Part shown: piece by piece, positions 25,648 through 33,888 of the stretch
Layout of the letters: each line of letters starts with the position of its first letter
How positions within the stretch are numbered: position 1 is the stretch's first letter
Source: Streptomyces sp. CB02366
GTDB taxonomy: Bacteria; Actinomycetota; Actinomycetes; Streptomycetales; Streptomycetaceae
Assembly (NCBI RefSeq): GCF_001905905.1
Contig: NZ_LIVT01000001.1
Span: 1,037,952 to 1,101,951 of the forward strand
Direction: 5' to 3'
Length of the DNA: 64,000 nucleotides
Made by a program: the position numbers and the translations under genes
The notes under the pieces: model-generated
Told to the model about the DNA's origin: nothing
The model's input: only the letters and a program-made list of their open reading frames with translations
Database searches by the model: none

Positions 25648-26042
25648 GTGGTCCCCGCGCGTGCGGGGGTGGTCCCGCGTCGACCGACCGGCAGCAGCCC
25701 CGGGAGCCGTGGTCCCCGCGCGTGCGGGGGTGGTCCCAGGGTGCCGAGGGCCAGGCCGCCCTTGCGGAGGTGGTCCCCGCGCGTGCGGGGGTGGTCCCGG
25801 CGCGTCCGGCGACACCGAGACCACCGAGGAGTGGTCCCCGCGCGTGCGGGGGTGGTCCCAGGCTCCCGCTCAGGGGAAGGGGATGCAGACCGTGGTCCCC
25901 GCGCGTGCGGGGGTGGTCCCTGGTTCCGCCCCGTGGGCCCGCGCCTGGCCGGGTGGCCCCCGCGCATACGGGGGTGGTCCCGGGTTCAGCAAGGCGTCCT
26001 CGACGCCGACGAAGTGGTCCCCGCCCTGCCCGCTTGTTCCCC
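25648..26042 (+). CRISPR. Type I-E-like CRISPR array 2: 7 repeats, 6 spacers
   Basis: Repeats start at 25648, 25709, 25770, 25831, 25892, 25953 and 26014, with a 61-bp period and 32-bp spacers. The repeat begins GTGGTCCCCGCGCGTGCGGG (fourth base G, not C as in array 1) and ends GTGGTCCC. The sixth copy has CATACG in the stem and the seventh is heavily degraded, so the trailer is at the right and the leader at the left, as in array 1. No cas gene is in the window. Spacer origins cannot be tested from the sequence alone. Confidence 0.93.
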
Positions 26043-26242
26043 TCTCCGGGCTCACCGCGCTCGTCCGCCCGGGTGGTAACGTCCGGCGCCCTGCCCCCGC
26101 GCGACCGCCTGGGGGAAGCCGGACAGCGCGAGAACGAAGTGAGCGGTGACCGGTGACGGGGACAGGGCGGCCGGGGTCGGTGGGGGCCGCCTCGGGGGGT
26201 GGTCCGTCTCCGAGCGGCGAACGCGTTGAAGGGGAGCAGCAC

Positions 26243-26839
26243 ATGGGGCAGCTGACGGTGGTCAACTTCGTGTCGCTCGACGGCGTCATGCAGTCGGTCC
26301 TCTCCGCCGACGAGGACCGGGAGGGCGGTTTCGACCAAGGCGGCTGGGTGCTGCCCTACGTCGACGCGATGGTCGAACGGTTCATGAGCGACGCCACCAC
26401 CGGCGCCGGAGCCCTGCTCCTGGGGCGCAGGACGTACGAGATCTTCGCCGCCACCTGGCCCTACGCCGACCGGAGCGACCCGGCGGTGGCCGCGATGAAC
26501 GCGATGCCCAAGTACGTTGCTTCCCGCACGCTGGGGAACGACGGCCTCACCTGGGCGAACTCCGTCCTCCTCGGCCCCGATCTCCCGGCGGAGGTCCGCC
26601 GGATCAAGGGCGCCTCCGCGCGCGGGACGGTGGTGCTGGGGAGCGGGGGGCTGCTTGCGTCGCTGATCGAGCACGACCTCGTCGACGAGTACCGGCTGCT
26701 GGTCTTCCCCCTCCTCCTCGGCAGCGGCAAGCGGCTCTTCACCGGGGGCGCGGGCCCCCGCCGCCTGACGCTCACCGGCACGCGGGCGACGCCGTCCGGC
26801 GTGCTGATCACCACCTACCGCCGCCCCGAGGCAGGGTGA
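26243..26839 (+). CDS. Dihydrofolate-reductase-like (RibD C-terminal) protein
   Basis: A 198-residue protein of the DHFR/RibD_C superfamily often annotated as dihydrofolate reductase family. TVVNFVSLDGVMQ opens the Rossmann-like sheet, LLLGRRTYEIFAATWP and VVLGSGGLLASLIEHDLVDEYRLLVFPLLLGSGKRLF are the NADPH-binding signatures. It is probably a pyridine-nucleotide-dependent reductase, substrate unknown, and not the housekeeping DHFR. ATG 26243 follows GAAGGGGAGC. Confidence 0.85.
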   Translation: MGQLTVVNFVSLDGVMQSVLSADEDREGGFDQGGWVLPYVDAMVERFMSDATTGAGALLLGRRTYEIFAATWPYADRSDPAVAAMNAMPKYVASRTLGNDGLTWANSVLLGPDLPAEVRRIKGASARGTVVLGSGGLLASLIEHDLVDEYRLLVFPLLLGSGKRLFTGGAGPRRLTLTGTRATPSGVLITTYRRPEAG

Positions 26840-26893
26840 GTCCTCCCCGATATCGGGGCGCGCTGCCGGGGCCCCCTCGGTGACCATGAACGG

Positions 26894-27379
26894 ATGAGTC
26901 AGGACACCACAGACGTGGACGCCGCCATCCAGGGTGAACTGCGGTTGCTCGACCCCGCCGTGCGCCTCTCCCGGTCGGCCGCCGAGGCGCTGCTCGATCC
27001 GGAGTTCGTGGAGGTCGGCGCTTCCGGGAGGCGGTGGACGTACGAGGAGATGCTCGCCGCGCTCCCCGAGCTGGACGGCGGGGACGTGGACGGGCCGCGT
27101 TTCGAGCCCTCGGGGATGGCCGGGGTGGTGCTGGGGCCCGGGCTGGTGCACCTCACGTACGAGTGCGTCATCGGCGGGGCGCGTTCCCGGCGGAGTTCGC
27201 TGTGGCGTCGCGTGGAGGGAGAAGGCTCCTGGCGGTTGTACTACCACCAGGGGACGCCTGTACCGGACGCGAACGCCGAGAGCGCACCCGGCCAGGAGGC
27301 AGTCGGCCAGTGCGCAGCCGACCAGGGCGGAGTCGGCCGGAGCACGGCCGGCCAGAGCGCAGTCGGCCAGGACGTGTAG
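26894..27379 (+). CDS. DUF4440 (SnoaL/NTF2-like) protein
   Basis: A 161-residue protein whose first ~120 residues are a single NTF2-like fold (ELRLLDPAVRLSRSAAEALLDPEFVEVGASGRRWTYEEML ... SLWRRVEGEGSWRLYYHQGTPV), matching the DUF4440 pattern. The last ~35 residues are a Gly/Gln/Ala-rich tail made of AVGQ-like repeats. Such proteins act as small enzymes or as immunity/stress proteins; nothing specific can be said. It starts 54 bp after the reductase gene and may be co-transcribed with it. Confidence 0.75.
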   Translation: MSQDTTDVDAAIQGELRLLDPAVRLSRSAAEALLDPEFVEVGASGRRWTYEEMLAALPELDGGDVDGPRFEPSGMAGVVLGPGLVHLTYECVIGGARSRRSSLWRRVEGEGSWRLYYHQGTPVPDANAESAPGQEAVGQCAADQGGVGRSTAGQSAVGQDV

Positions 27380-27436
27380 GGCTTCCGGCCCTCGTGCGTG
27401 CCGGGAGCCCGGCTCCGCGCGGTGCCGGAGCGCGTC

Positions 27437-28060
27437 TCACCCCAGCCCCTCCTCCACCAGTGCCGCCCACTGGGCCACCACCCGCGCCCGGCGGGCCGTG
27501 TCGTCGGTGAGGAGGTTGGCCAGGCCGAGGCCGCGGGCCATGTCCAGGAGGCCCTGGACCGTTTCGCGGGCGCCGGGGCGGGACTCGTCCGCGCCCAGGA
27601 GTTCGACGGCGATCCGGTGGGTCTCGCGGCCCACCCGCGCCTCCAGCTCCGTGACGCGCGGCCGGAGCTGGGGCTCGTTGGAGGCGGCCACCCAGAGCTG
27701 GAGGGCCGCCCGGAACAGCGGGCCCGTGTAGAGGTCGACCAGGGCGGCGACCACCTCGGCGCGGCCCTGGACGGGGAGGGCGCGCAGGGCGGCGGACCGT
27801 TCCTCGGCGACGTACTCCACCGCCCCCGTGAACAGGTCCTCCCGGGTCGGGAAGTGGTGCTGCGCCGCGCCGCGCGAGACGCCGGCCCGTTCCGCGACGA
27901 CGGAGACGGTGGAGCCCGCCCAGCCGTGTTCGGCCAGGCAGGCCACCGCGGCCTCCAGGAGCCGCTGCCGGGTGGCCCGGCTGCGGTCCTGCTTGGGCGC
28001 GTGCACCGCCTTGGATGCGGAAGAGGAGGGGGAGGAAGTGGAGGAAGTCACCGCACCCAT
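27437..28060 (-). CDS. TetR-family regulator at the end of the acyl-CoA operon
   Basis: A 207-residue TetR protein. The helix-turn-helix is residues 25-72 (RATRQRLLEAAVACLAEHGWAGSTVSVVAERAGVSRGAAQHHFPTREDL), followed by a TetR_C ligand domain. Its start overlaps the 3' end of the enoyl-CoA hydratase gene by 13 bases, so it is co-transcribed with the catabolic operon and probably controls it in response to a CoA-thioester. The near-palindrome at 38092-38111 upstream of the first gene is a candidate operator. Confidence 0.85.
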   Translation of the reverse strand: MGAVTSSTSSPSSSASKAVHAPKQDRSRATRQRLLEAAVACLAEHGWAGSTVSVVAERAGVSRGAAQHHFPTREDLFTGAVEYVAEERSAALRALPVQGRAEVVAALVDLYTGPLFRAALQLWVAASNEPQLRPRVTELEARVGRETHRIAVELLGADESRPGARETVQGLLDMARGLGLANLLTDDTARRARVVAQWAALVEEGLG

Positions 28061-28827
28061 GCCGGATCCCGTCGTTCGAGGAAGGCCGTCATCCCCTCCC
28101 TCGCCTCGTCGGAGGCGAACAACGCGGCGGAGCGGGCGATGAGGTCTTCGGCGTACTGGTCGAAGCTTCTCAGCACCGTAGCCGTGACCAGCTCCTTCGA
28201 CGCGGCCAGCCCCTGCGGGGAGGCCCGCCGCAGCCCGTCCAGGATGGGGGCGAGCGCCTTGTCGACGTCCTTGACGCCCTCGACGCCCTCAACGTCCTTG
28301 ACGCCCTCGGCGGACCCGGCGGCCTCGGTGATCAGCGAGATCCTGGCCGCCTCCGCCGCGCCGAACCGTTCACCGGTGAGGTAGTAGCGGTGCGCGGCCG
28401 TACGGTCCAGGCGCGGGAGCAGCGTCAGGGAGATCACCGCCGGGGCCAGGCCCAGGCGCGATTCCGTCAGGGCGAACGAGGACGCCCCGCCCGCCACCGC
28501 GATGTCGCAGGCCGCCAGCAGGCCGAGGCCGCCCGCGCGGACGTGGCCGTCCACCCGGGCCACCACCGGTTTCGGCAGCGCCACGATCTCCCGCATCAGG
28601 CCGACGAACGCCTCCGGGTCCGGCGGCGCCGTCAGGTCCGCCCCGGCGCAGAACGTCGTGCCGGTGTGGGTGAGCAGCACCGCCCGTACGGTGTCGTCCG
28701 CCGCGCAGGCCGCCAGCGCCTCCCGCAACGCGCCGACCAGCTCCGCCGAGAGCGCGTTGCGGTTGGCCGGGGAGTCCAGCGTCAGGGTGGCGATGCCCCG
28801 CTCCTCCGTACGTACGATCAGCGTCAC
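28048..28827 (-). CDS. Enoyl-CoA hydratase/isomerase family protein
   Basis: A 259-residue crotonase. The oxyanion-hole segments FCAGADLT and GHVRAGGLGLLAACD are present, as is the second catalytic Glu in FALTESRLGL, but the first Glu position of classical hydratases is replaced (GGLGLL). A 15-residue insert of repeated GVKDVEGV units near residue 180 is unusual and encoded by short tandem repeats. Methylglutaconyl- or isohexenyl-glutaconyl-CoA hydration is the role predicted from neighbours. It overlaps the ligase gene by four bases. Confidence 0.83.
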   Translation of the reverse strand: MTLIVRTEERGIATLTLDSPANRNALSAELVGALREALAACAADDTVRAVLLTHTGTTFCAGADLTAPPDPEAFVGLMREIVALPKPVVARVDGHVRAGGLGLLAACDIAVAGGASSFALTESRLGLAPAVISLTLLPRLDRTAAHRYYLTGERFGAAEAARISLITEAAGSAEGVKDVEGVEGVKDVDKALAPILDGLRRASPQGLAASKELVTATVLRSFDQYAEDLIARSAALFASDEAREGMTAFLERRDPAWVR

Positions 28828-30407
28828 GGTTCCTCCGTCTTCTCCCGGTCGCGCAGTTCGCGCCGGAGGATCTTGCCGGAGGCGGCCCGGGGCACCGCCT
28901 CGATGAATTCGGCCCGCCGCACCTTCTTGTACGGGGAGACGCGTTCGGCGACGTACGCCATGACGTCGTCCTCGCTCAGTCCGTCCGCGCCCGGGGCCCG
29001 GACCAGGAACGCCTTGGGGACCTCGTTGCCCTCGGCGTCGTACACCCCGATCACCGCCGCGTCCGCGACCTGGTCGTGGGTCAGCAGCAGGGCCTCCAGT
29101 TCGGCGGGGGCGACCTGGTAGCCCTTGTACTTGATCAGCTCCTTGACCCGGTCGACGACGAACAGCCAGCCGTCCTCGTCGACCCGCCCGACGTCGCCCG
29201 TGTGCACCCAGCCGTCCGCGTCGACCATGCCGGCGGTGGCGTCAGGGCGGTTGAGGTAGCCCTTCATCACCTGCGGGCCCCGGATCAGGATCTCGCCGTC
29301 CGCTCCGGGCTCCGCGTCCTTCGCCGGGTCCTCCAGCGACACGATCCGCATCTCGGTGTTGGGCAGGAGCTTGCCGACGGTGCCGGGCGGGGGCTGTTCG
29401 ACGGAGAGCGGCACCACGTGCGTGCCCGGCGACAGCTCGGTCATCCCGTACGCCTGCCGCACCGGCGGCAGGCCGAGCCGGGCCGAGCAGGCGGCGGCCA
29501 GCTCGGCGTCGAGCGGGGCGGCGGCGGAGACGATGTACCGGAGCGAGGAGAGGTCGTACTCCCCCACCAGCGGGTGTTTCGCCAGCGCCAGCACGATCGG
29601 CGGGGCCACGTACAGGCCGGAGATGCGGTGCGTCTGGATGGCCTCCAGGAACTGCGCCAGGTCGAAGCGGGGCAGCACGACGACCGTGGCGCCGCAGCGC
29701 AGCGGGGCGTTCATGAGCGCGGTCAGGCCGTAGATGTGGAAGAAGGGCAGCACCGCCAGGATGCGGTCGCCCTCGCCCATCGGGATGAACGGTCTCAGCT
29801 GTTCCAGGTTGGTCGCGATCGACCGGTGCGTCAGCATCACGCCCTTGGGCGCGCCCGTCGTCCCGGAGCTGTAGGGGAGGGCGGCGACGTCCTCGCCGGG
29901 GTCGATGGCGACCTCCGGTTCGGGGGCGGTGGAGGACAGCATGTCGAGGACGGAGGTGTGGCCCTCCGCCTGGTCGCAGACGTAGATCTCCCGTATACCG
30001 CCCGCGAGTTCGGCAGCGCGGCGGGCGGTCGCCAGGAGCGGGGAGACGGTCACGATCCACCGGGCCCCGCTGTCCGTGAGCTGTTTGGCGAACTCCTCGG
30101 GTGTGGCCAGCGGGTGGACCGTGGTGACGGAGGCCCCGGCGCGGGTGGCCCCGTAGAACACGGCGGGGTAGGCGATGGTGTTGGGGCTGTGCAGGGCGAG
30201 GACGTCGCCCTTTCCGAGCCCGGCCTCCGCGAGCGCGGCGGCGATCCGTCGGTGGAAGCCGTCGAGTTGGGCGTACGTGAGGGACATGCCGTTCGTCCCG
30301 TCGATCAGGGCGACGGCGTCGCCCAACTCGGCGGCCCCGCCGAGGACCGCGTCGTGGATGGGCGTGTCGAGGGCCGGTACCTCTGTGTACTCGCTGCGGA
30401 ACACCAT
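28824..30407 (-). CDS. AMP-forming acyl-CoA ligase, 4-coumarate-CoA-ligase-like
   Basis: A 527-residue ANL-superfamily ligase. The P-loop-like ALPYSSGTTGAPKGVMLTHR (about 178-197), AYGMTELSP (about 325) and the C-terminal hinge with GWLFVVDRVKELIKYKGYQVAP and catalytic Lys in PRAASGKILRRELR are intact. It would activate a carboxylic acid to its CoA-thioester for the pathway encoded upstream. In this operon an acyclic-terpenoid or branched acid is the most likely substrate. It is separated from the dehydrogenase by 147 bp with a hairpin. Confidence 0.88.
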   Translation of the reverse strand: MVFRSEYTEVPALDTPIHDAVLGGAAELGDAVALIDGTNGMSLTYAQLDGFHRRIAAALAEAGLGKGDVLALHSPNTIAYPAVFYGATRAGASVTTVHPLATPEEFAKQLTDSGARWIVTVSPLLATARRAAELAGGIREIYVCDQAEGHTSVLDMLSSTAPEPEVAIDPGEDVAALPYSSGTTGAPKGVMLTHRSIATNLEQLRPFIPMGEGDRILAVLPFFHIYGLTALMNAPLRCGATVVVLPRFDLAQFLEAIQTHRISGLYVAPPIVLALAKHPLVGEYDLSSLRYIVSAAAPLDAELAAACSARLGLPPVRQAYGMTELSPGTHVVPLSVEQPPPGTVGKLLPNTEMRIVSLEDPAKDAEPGADGEILIRGPQVMKGYLNRPDATAGMVDADGWVHTGDVGRVDEDGWLFVVDRVKELIKYKGYQVAPAELEALLLTHDQVADAAVIGVYDAEGNEVPKAFLVRAPGADGLSEDDVMAYVAERVSPYKKVRRAEFIEAVPRAASGKILRRELRDREKTEEP

Positions 30408-30431
30408 GGCGGTCCCCTGTCGTCGCGGTGG

Positions 30432-30458
30432 CCCGCGCCGCCCGGGTGGCGGCGCGGG
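30432..30458 (-). terminator. 11-bp-stem hairpin within the operon
   Basis: CCCGCGCCGCC (30432-30442) pairs with GGCGGCGCGGG (30448-30458) across a 5-base loop, in the gap between the dehydrogenase and ligase genes. It may attenuate or process the operon transcript. Confidence 0.4.
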
Positions 30459-30554
30459 ACGCCGTGCGGGTGTGGAGTGCGGAAGGTCAGAATCACCCCT
30501 GTGGGGGAGGGATGGGGAGAGGTCGGACGCGAGCGGTTCGAGGTGGGGCGGGGC

Positions 30555-31724
30555 TCAGTACGACTTCGGCAGGCCGAGCGACTGGTGCGAGACGTAGTTG
30601 AGGATCATCTCGCGGCTGACCGGGGCGATCCGGGCCACCCGGGAGGCGGTGATCAGGGAGGCGAGGCCGTACTCGCGGGTCAGGCCGTTGCCGCCGAGGG
30701 TGTGGACGGCCTGGTCGACCGCCTTCACGCATGCCTCGCCCGCGGCGTACTTCGCCATGTTGGCGGCCTCGCCCGCTGCGATGTCGTCGCCCTCGTCGTA
30801 CAGCCGGGCCGCCTTCTGCATCATCAGGCGTGCCAGCTCCAGCTCGATGTGCGCGGTGGCGAGCGGGTGCGCGATGGCCTGGTGGGAGCCGATCGGGGCC
30901 TTCCACACCTGGCGGGTACGGGCGTACTCGACGGCCTGGGCCAGTGCGAAGCGGCCCATGCCGATACCGAAGGCGGCCGTCATGATCCGCTCGGGGTTCA
31001 GCCCGGCGAAGAGTTGCAGGAGCCCGGCGTCCTCGTCGCCGACCAGGGCGTCGGCCGGCAGCCGCACGTCGTCGAGCACCAGCTCGAACTGCTTCTCCGG
31101 GGCCTGGAGTTCCATGTCGATCTGGTTGCGGCCGAAGCCCTCGGCGTCGCGCGGGACGATGAACAGGCAGGGCTTCAGCTTCCCGGAGCGGGCGTCCTCG
31201 GTGCGGCCGACGATCAGGGTGGCGTCGGCTATGTCGACGCCGGAGACGAAGACCTTGCGGCCGGTGAGCAGCCAGTCGTCGCCGTCGCGGCGGGCGGTGG
31301 TGGTGATGCGGTGGGAGTTGGATCCGGCGTCCGGTTCGGTGATGCCGAAGGCCATGGTGAGGCTGCCGTCCGCGAGGCCCGGCAGCCAGGTCCGCTTCTG
31401 CTCCTCGGTGCCGAAGCGGGCGATGACCGTGGCGCAGATCGCCGGGGAGACGATCATCATGAGCAGTGGCGATCCGGCTGCTCCCAACTCCTCCAGCACG
31501 ATCGAGAGTTCGGCCATGCCGCCGCCCCCGCCGCCGTACTCCTCGGGGAGGTTGACCCCGAGGTAGCCGAGCTTGGCGGCTTCCGCCCACAGCTCGTCGG
31601 TGTGGCGGCCCTCGCGGACGACGGCTGTCATGTACGCGCGCCCGTACCGCTTGCCGAGGGCGGCGACGGCGGCGCGCAGGGCCTGGTGCTCTTCGGTTTC
31701 GAGGACGGTGCGTGCGGTGCTCAT
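30555..31724 (-). CDS. Acyl-CoA dehydrogenase (citronellyl- or isovaleryl-CoA-dehydrogenase-like)
   Basis: A 389-residue FAD-dependent dehydrogenase. MAFGITEPDAGSNSHRI is the family FAD and substrate signature and the C-terminal HTLGGNGLTREY is intact. The position of the usual C-terminal catalytic Glu (MCAD type) reads APVSREM, while LNPERIMTAA keeps a Glu where isovaleryl-CoA dehydrogenases place the base. This fits a branched or terpenoid acyl-CoA substrate. It overlaps the carboxylase alpha gene by four bases. Confidence 0.85.
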   Translation of the reverse strand: MSTARTVLETEEHQALRAAVAALGKRYGRAYMTAVVREGRHTDELWAEAAKLGYLGVNLPEEYGGGGGGMAELSIVLEELGAAGSPLLMMIVSPAICATVIARFGTEEQKRTWLPGLADGSLTMAFGITEPDAGSNSHRITTTARRDGDDWLLTGRKVFVSGVDIADATLIVGRTEDARSGKLKPCLFIVPRDAEGFGRNQIDMELQAPEKQFELVLDDVRLPADALVGDEDAGLLQLFAGLNPERIMTAAFGIGMGRFALAQAVEYARTRQVWKAPIGSHQAIAHPLATAHIELELARLMMQKAARLYDEGDDIAAGEAANMAKYAAGEACVKAVDQAVHTLGGNGLTREYGLASLITASRVARIAPVSREMILNYVSHQSLGLPKSY

Positions 31725-33841
31725 GCGGTCTCCTCCGGTGCGGAAGCGGGGGCCGGGTCCTGCTGGACCACGGCGAGGAGCGCGCCGACCTCGACCTGGT
31801 GGCCGGGTACGGCGTGCAGGGCGGTGAGGGTGCCGGAGGCGGGCGCGAGGATGCGGTGCTCCATCTTCATCGCCTCCAGCCAGATCAGCGGCTGCCCGGC
31901 CTCGACGGTCGCCCCGGCGGCCAGTCCCTCGGCGACGCGGACGACGGTGCCGGGCATTGGGGCGAGCAGGGAGCCGGGTGCGGTGTGCGCGGCGGGGTCG
32001 GTGAAGCGGGGCAGGGCGGTGAACGTGTACGAGGCGTCGGGGGCGTCCACGTGGACCCGGCCGCCGCCGAGGCCCGCGTTCCCGCCCGTGTCGGCGGTGA
32101 CCGTGAAGTGCCGGGTGACGCCGTCCACTTCGAGGGTGACGCGGTCGGGGGCCGCGGACAGGACGCGGACGCCGGGGGCCTCGTACGGTTCGGGTACGCC
32201 GGTGCGCGGGGTGCGGTAGGCGATCTCGTACTCGGTCCCGTCGGGCTCGCCGCGGTAGCGCTTGAGCTGGGGGCCCGAGGGCACGTTCCGCCAGGCCCCG
32301 AAGCGGGCCGGGGCCGGGCCGGCGGCCTCGGCGCGGCTTCCGGCGGGGGCGGTCGGGGCGCGGCCCCCGCCGGGGAGAAGGCTTCCGGCCCCCTGGGAAC
32401 GGCTTCCGGCGGCGGCGCGGTTCCCGGCAGCCCGGGTACGGCCTCCGGCCGGGGCCGCCGGGCGTACGGCCTCCGCGAGGGCGGCGGCGAGGGCGGCGGT
32501 GGCGGGGTCGCCGGGCCCGGGGGCGGTCAGGTCGGCCAGGTGCCGGTCGTAGAAGCCGGTGTCCAGCCGCGCCGCCAGGAAGTCCGGGTGGCGCAGCGAG
32601 CGGACGAGCAGGTCGCGGTTGGTGACGGGGCCGTGGACGCGGGCCCGCTCCAGCGCGCGGGCCAGCAGCCGGACGGCCTCGGGGCGGGTCGGGGCGTGGG
32701 CGATCACCTTGGCGAGCATCGGGTCGTAGTGCACGCCGATGGTGTCGCCGCCGGTGTATCCGGCGTCCAGGCGCAGCCCCGGCGCGTCCGGCACTTCCAG
32801 CGCGAGGAGTGTGCCGGTCTGCGGCTGCCAGTCGCGGGCGGGGTCCTCGGCGTAGAGCCGGGCCTCCACGGCGTGCCCGGACGGCTGGGGAGGCGCGGGG
32901 CTCGGCAGGGGGCGGCCCTCCGCCACGCGCAGTTGCAGGGCGACCAAGTCGAGCCCGAACACGGCCTCCGTCACCGGGTGTTCGACCTGGAGGCGGGTGT
33001 TCATCTCCAGGAAGTAGGGGCGGCCCTCGGCGGAGACCAGGAACTCGACGGTGCCCGCGCCCCGGTAGTCGACCGCGCGCGTCGCGGCGACCGCCGCCTC
33101 GTGGAGCCGCTCGCGCAGGTCGTCGTCGAGGGCGGGCGCGGGGGCCTCCTCGACGACCTTCTGGTGGCGGCGCTGGAGGGAGCAGTCGCGGGTGCCGAGC
33201 GCCCAGACGGTGTCGTGCGCGTCCGCCATCACCTGGACCTCGACGTGCCGGCCGCGTTCCACGTACGGCTCGGCGAAGACCTCGCCGTCGCCGAACGCCG
33301 ACGCGGCCTCGGCGGCGGCGGCCAGCAACTCGCCCGGCAGTGAGTCGAGTTCGCGGATGATGCGCATGCCGCGTCCGCCGCCGCCCGCCGCCGCCTTGAG
33401 CAGCAGCGGCAGGTCCCCCTCCCCGGCCGTCGCCGGATCGACGGGGGCCAGCAGCGGAACTCCGGCCCCGGCCATCAGCTCCTTCGCCCGGGTCTTGGAC
33501 GCCATCAGCTCGATGGCCTTCACCGGCGGGCCCACCCAGACGAGCCCCGCCTCCTGGACGGCGGCGGCGAAGGCGGCGTTCTCGGAGAGGAAGCCGTAGC
33601 CGGGGTGGACGGCGTCCGCCCCGGCGGCCCGTGCGGCGGCGACGACGAGGTCGCCGCGGAGATAGGTGTCGGCGGGGGCGGCGCCCGGCAGGCGGACGGC
33701 GAGGTCCGCCTCCCGTACGTGCAGGGCGTCGGCGTCCGCGTCGGAGTACACGGCGACGGTGGTGATGCCCAGGTCGCGGCAGGTACGGAAGATCCGGCAG
33801 GCGATCTCGCCCCGGTTGGCGACGAGCAGGGAGTGGATCAC
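31721..33841 (-). CDS. Acyl-CoA carboxylase alpha subunit (biotin carboxylase + BCCP)
   Basis: A 706-residue protein with an N-terminal biotin carboxylase (IHSLLVANRGEIACRIF; ATP-grasp with LLKAAAGGGGRGMRII and FLEMNTRLQVEHPVTE), a ~120-residue linker rich in Ala, Gly and Arg, and a C-terminal biotinyl domain with EAMKM (Lys659 biotinylated). It supplies carboxybiotin to the neighbouring carboxyltransferase, as in 3-methylcrotonyl- or geranyl-CoA carboxylases. The GTG at 33841 is chosen because AGGAGA lies just before it. Confidence 0.9.
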   Translation of the reverse strand: MIHSLLVANRGEIACRIFRTCRDLGITTVAVYSDADADALHVREADLAVRLPGAAPADTYLRGDLVVAAARAAGADAVHPGYGFLSENAAFAAAVQEAGLVWVGPPVKAIELMASKTRAKELMAGAGVPLLAPVDPATAGEGDLPLLLKAAAGGGGRGMRIIRELDSLPGELLAAAAEAASAFGDGEVFAEPYVERGRHVEVQVMADAHDTVWALGTRDCSLQRRHQKVVEEAPAPALDDDLRERLHEAAVAATRAVDYRGAGTVEFLVSAEGRPYFLEMNTRLQVEHPVTEAVFGLDLVALQLRVAEGRPLPSPAPPQPSGHAVEARLYAEDPARDWQPQTGTLLALEVPDAPGLRLDAGYTGGDTIGVHYDPMLAKVIAHAPTRPEAVRLLARALERARVHGPVTNRDLLVRSLRHPDFLAARLDTGFYDRHLADLTAPGPGDPATAALAAALAEAVRPAAPAGGRTRAAGNRAAAGSRSQGAGSLLPGGGRAPTAPAGSRAEAAGPAPARFGAWRNVPSGPQLKRYRGEPDGTEYEIAYRTPRTGVPEPYEAPGVRVLSAAPDRVTLEVDGVTRHFTVTADTGGNAGLGGGRVHVDAPDASYTFTALPRFTDPAAHTAPGSLLAPMPGTVVRVAEGLAAGATVEAGQPLIWLEAMKMEHRILAPASGTLTALHAVPGHQVEVGALLAVVQQDPAPASAPEETA

Positions 33842-33888
33842 GTCTCTCCTCATGTGCGGGTCACGTCCGGCAGGGTCCTCATGACGGG

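Noticed and set aside
19460..26042. Integrated plasmid or prophage between the arrays
   Set aside because: No integrase, replication, transfer or phage structural gene and no att-like direct repeat next to a tRNA was seen.
29076..32219. Rightward 1047-codon open frame
   Set aside because: Antisense shadow of the ligase, dehydrogenase and carboxylase genes, without any family signal.
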